From Neelides folsomi (taxonomy: Eukaryota > Arthropoda > Collembola > Neelipleona > Neelidae), in assembly GCA_034687125.1 (NCBI GenBank), contig JAQGBZ010000029.1, positions 124,001-188,000 on the forward strand: a stretch of DNA of 64,000 nt. Direction: 5' to 3'. Position 1 is the first letter of the stretch. The number at the start of each line of letters is the position of its first letter. Below the pieces are notes generated by a model, which did no database searches, was not told the origin of the DNA, and was given only the letters and a program-made list of their open reading frames with translations. Both the position numbers and the translations under genes were made by a program. Shown one piece after another: positions 61,501 through 64,000 of this stretch.

Positions 61501-64000
61501 TCATTAAATCATTCCAAGCACTTTCATTAGAACATTAAGCCCTCGAAAAAGGTTCTGCTACCATCAAAGAACCGAATGTTCTCCACTCACCACACATCCT
61601 TACTTTCGCGTATAAAAACCCTTTGGTGGCAACAAATGCTTGAAATACCGAGCGAAACGGCGAGGAAGACAATTGGAAACAAAAGGGCCTTTGTGTATAA
61701 AAGGTTTTATAAAGGGTTTTATAAAAGGGGTTTATGTTTGTGATGAGGAAGAAGATTCAGAAGATCGAATGCAGTGGAAGTGAAAATGTCTTACTTGAGG
61801 CAAGCCAATATCCGGAAGCCACTCTGAGCTCACCCACACGTGGCTCAATTCCACAATGCAGGGGAAGCGGACGAGAGCTGGGTTCCGATGTTCTTCGATG
61901 GCGAGTCGAAGTTTCTTCCTATGTAAGGGATGAGTGATCCCGAGTTCGGACTCGAGCTCTGAGTCGGAGAGCTCCAGTAAAACTTTCCCGCTCTTCACAT
62001 TGTCTTGGCATCTTGATCCGTATTGTGGCATCCCGAGAGAGACTTCGATCCATGCCTGCACCATACCTGCTCTCCATAATTCCATGGGGAGGGTTGCGGC
62101 CTCTTCGAGGGCTCTCAACTTGTCCCCATAACTCTCTTGTTCTGTGAGGGGCGAGGGCGGGACGGAGCTCTGCGGTGACCAACTAGTCCGTTGACTAGAA
62201 TGGAGCCCATCGTATAATGTGGGGTCGAGGGTTCGCCGATGTTTGTTTCGGGCAAAGACCCGGGAAATGGAGCCCCAAGCTCCTTTGGCCCCAGTGGAAG
62301 CTCGGCCAGTAAAGTCGGAGGCTCCGCTGCGTCTCCCACCCTTTCGTCGAGCTTCGGCAGCCTCGGCAGCCAGAAGTTGTTCGGCCGACCTGTGAGCAAA
62401 GGAAAATTAATTAATTGCTCATCCTCCTCGGGACTCAATCGGAAGGAAACCACGCGAGTGGAACGTCTCTCAATATTCTACCCAAACTCGGGAATGGATT
62501 TTCCATGCTCTGAGACACCATAACACACAAAGAGAACGAGGCTCGAGGGAAAGGTGAACGTTTGTTTAGCAGGATTAATCAATTCCGGGGAAAGGACAAA
62601 CTAACCGAGAAAATAGAAAAAAAGGAAACCATTGTGAATTTTTTAAAGAGAAACCAAATACATGTTTCCTGAAGGTAAATATAAAATTCTTCTCTTTGAA
62701 AATTTCTTATTATGTTTTAAACGATACTCAATAGTACTCAATACTATACTAACGTAGTACTTTATATGGTAGTATGATACATATTTGCGAATGTAGTAAA
62801 TTATCACATATATGAAAACTAGAAATATAAATACAGGTAATTCTTGTAAATGTAGTTCTATCTATGCATAGATTTACAGACGTCAAACTAAAATTTGTAA
62901 TCTGCCTGGGTATATTTTGTAGGAATGTAAATGTAGGAATAATGAATAATAGTTAAAAATTAACCAAAAATATAAACAGGGTCATTTGAGTTTAAATGTC
63001 ATACCTTGATAGAGCTGTCGTGTCAAGCGAGCGATTGAGGGATGAGAAAGACATAGGACCAGGGCTATCTCGAGGAGTTGCAAAAAGCTGTGGAAGAGTC
63101 GCCGTTGAGATGACGGACATTGAGTCCCCGTCTCCTGAGCCATCACCACACAAGTCTATGCTGATTGCTGTCAAAGTCAAAAACAATGAATTAGAGAATG
63201 TAAGACAATGGAGTCAATGGACATAGTTCTATTTATAAGGAAAAGAAATGTCTGGAGTGATAAAAATAAATTATTTTTTGAACCTCATACAAAAATTTAT
63301 CACTTTTAATTGACGCTTCCTCTTTAAAAGTCGTTGAGAAGACGAAATAAATTAAAGAATTGAAGCGAAGAATTATTGTAAATTGTAAATTGAGTAAATT
63401 GGAGTAAGAAAGGAAGTTGTTAAAAAAAGTTATTTTTAAATACCTTCATTGGCCGAGTCGGACAAATTGCCTGTTGTGTGAATGCCTCCAGCCGAGTCCC
63501 TGTCAGAACTGAGTCTGACTCCAGAATCAGCCGAGCTGCCTCGGTCACCGAGAGTCGCATAAGTCGCCGTGAGGGACGAGACAAGTGAGTAGTGGGACGT
63601 CGGGTTCGTGCTTTGACTCGATCGGTCCGGCTCCGAATAAAGACCATATTGGGCCAACTGTCGTCTCGCCTATGGGACAAAATCATATTTCGTGATTTGA
63701 AGAGATAAAGGGGGCAGTTAGGAGAGTAAAATCAAAATGAATGACGTGTTTGTAAAAAGTTCGTTCATTCATCTCACGTCCCTTGACATGTCTGGGTTTG
63801 AGATTGGTCCAATTTAAAAGTATTTCCTTGAGTAAGCAAAGTATTTATATTGTCGTAAGTCGGTCGTCAATGAATGAACGTCTTTTTGTTGTCATTTGAG
63901 TGGAAAGTAGCGCTAGGCCTCGGCCCCGATCACTCACATCGAGAAGTTCTTCTTGCATCTGTTGAACCTGGGCTTCTCGGAGGTTGAGTTGAGTTGCCAG
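58571..64000 (-). CDS. KAZN: kazrin (coiled-coil and SAM-domain scaffold), 5' end outside window
   Basis: Ten exons in the window: 64000-63938 (partial), 63669-63444, 63167-63005, 62389-61795, 61481-61323, 61243-61129, 60993-60849, 60734-60569, 59154-58873 and 58783-58571, giving 708 residues to the stop. They cover the end of the coiled coil (REAQVQQMQEELLD), a Ser-rich linker, and the kazrin signature GSISRVFARNKHRRTLDP. Three SAM domains follow: VQAWIEVSLGMPQYGSRC...HPLHRKKLRLAIEEH, VSSEWLPDIGLPQYAEHF...VTRKFHLAS and VWTNQHFVQWARSIDLNEYA...GIPPTKQIIRRHL. The remaining C-terminus is polar and Ser-rich, ending HLPVHTPV. Kazrin links cortical actin, junctions and endosomes in animals. In exon 60734-60569, reading past the donor meets a TAG at 60547-60545, allowing a shorter isoform. 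The intron 60568-59155 may hold a 24-base microexon. Confidence 0.92.
59404..59427 (-). other. candidate 24-nt kazrin microexon
   Basis: On the minus strand a pyrimidine-rich tract (TTTTCTTCTTTATTG) leads to ACCGAAAG, then 24 bases coding FSTWRSSQ, then a strong donor (CTCAG/GTAAGC). The length is a multiple of three and the phase (0) matches both neighbouring exons, so inclusion would insert eight residues without a frame change. Sequence evidence only. Confidence 0.35.

Noticed and set aside
61690-61740. TTTATAAAAGG-like direct repeats in a kazrin intron
   Set aside because: Three short purine/T-rich copies, best explained as simple sequence.
1-64000. CRISPR arrays, operons, tRNA or rRNA genes, retroviral or capsid-bearing elements
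   Set aside because: None found by eye. This is a eukaryotic window; no regularly spaced repeats, no convincing tRNA A/B boxes, and no reverse transcriptase, integrase or capsid-like frames were seen.

Overview
This is a gene-rich, AT-rich window from an animal nuclear genome, almost certainly an arthropod. Protein-coding genes are split by mostly short GT-AG introns. The set includes an insect-type chitin deacetylase (group without a chitin-binding domain) and a SLIMP-like seryl-tRNA synthetase paralogue. I place it no lower than Arthropoda, possibly Hexapoda. I rebuilt gene models by hand from splice signals and conserved protein blocks, and every model listed with exons keeps frame throughout.

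Layout, left to right: the last 36 codons of a HECT ubiquitin ligase (+); a secreted chitin deacetylase (-, 6 exons); Elongator subunit ELP5 (-, 5 exons); ribosomal protein SA (+, 5 exons); prohibitin-2 (-, 4 exons, one AT-AC minor-spliceosome intron); SF3B1 (+, 11 coding exons, with candidate poison exons in intron 4); a secreted PI-PLC X-domain protein (-, 7 exons); the Paf1-complex subunit CDC73/parafibromin (-, 10 exons); an intronless SLIMP-like protein (-); an SLC38A11-like amino-acid transporter (+, 9 exons); LPCAT3/MBOAT5-like lysophospholipid acyltransferase (-, 10 exons); an RBM33-like low-complexity protein (+); the NMD factor SMG8 (-, 12 exons); and most of the scaffold protein kazrin (-, running off the right edge).

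Long intergenic stretches (20.9-24.4, 29.2-34.3, 38.9-42.0, 44.8-47.8 and 51.2-53.4 kb) are AT-rich. They carry several small non-autonomous DNA transposons recognised by terminal inverted repeats and target duplications: six TA-flanked palindromic elements (one with the IR/DR architecture of Tc1 elements), one hAT-type with an 8-bp duplication and one Harbinger-type with a TTA duplication. Two of these sit inside introns. I saw no retroviral, Polinton-like or other capsid-bearing element.

Most genes are independent housekeeping genes. ELP5/RPSA and PHB2/SF3B1 are head-to-head pairs with about 560 bp between start codons and may share promoters. The most interesting signals are regulatory or splicing-related: the candidate decoy/poison exons in SF3B1 intron 4, the AT-AC intron in prohibitin-2, a GC-AG intron in SMG8, a possible 24-nt kazrin microexon, and the active-site decay in the SLIMP-like gene.
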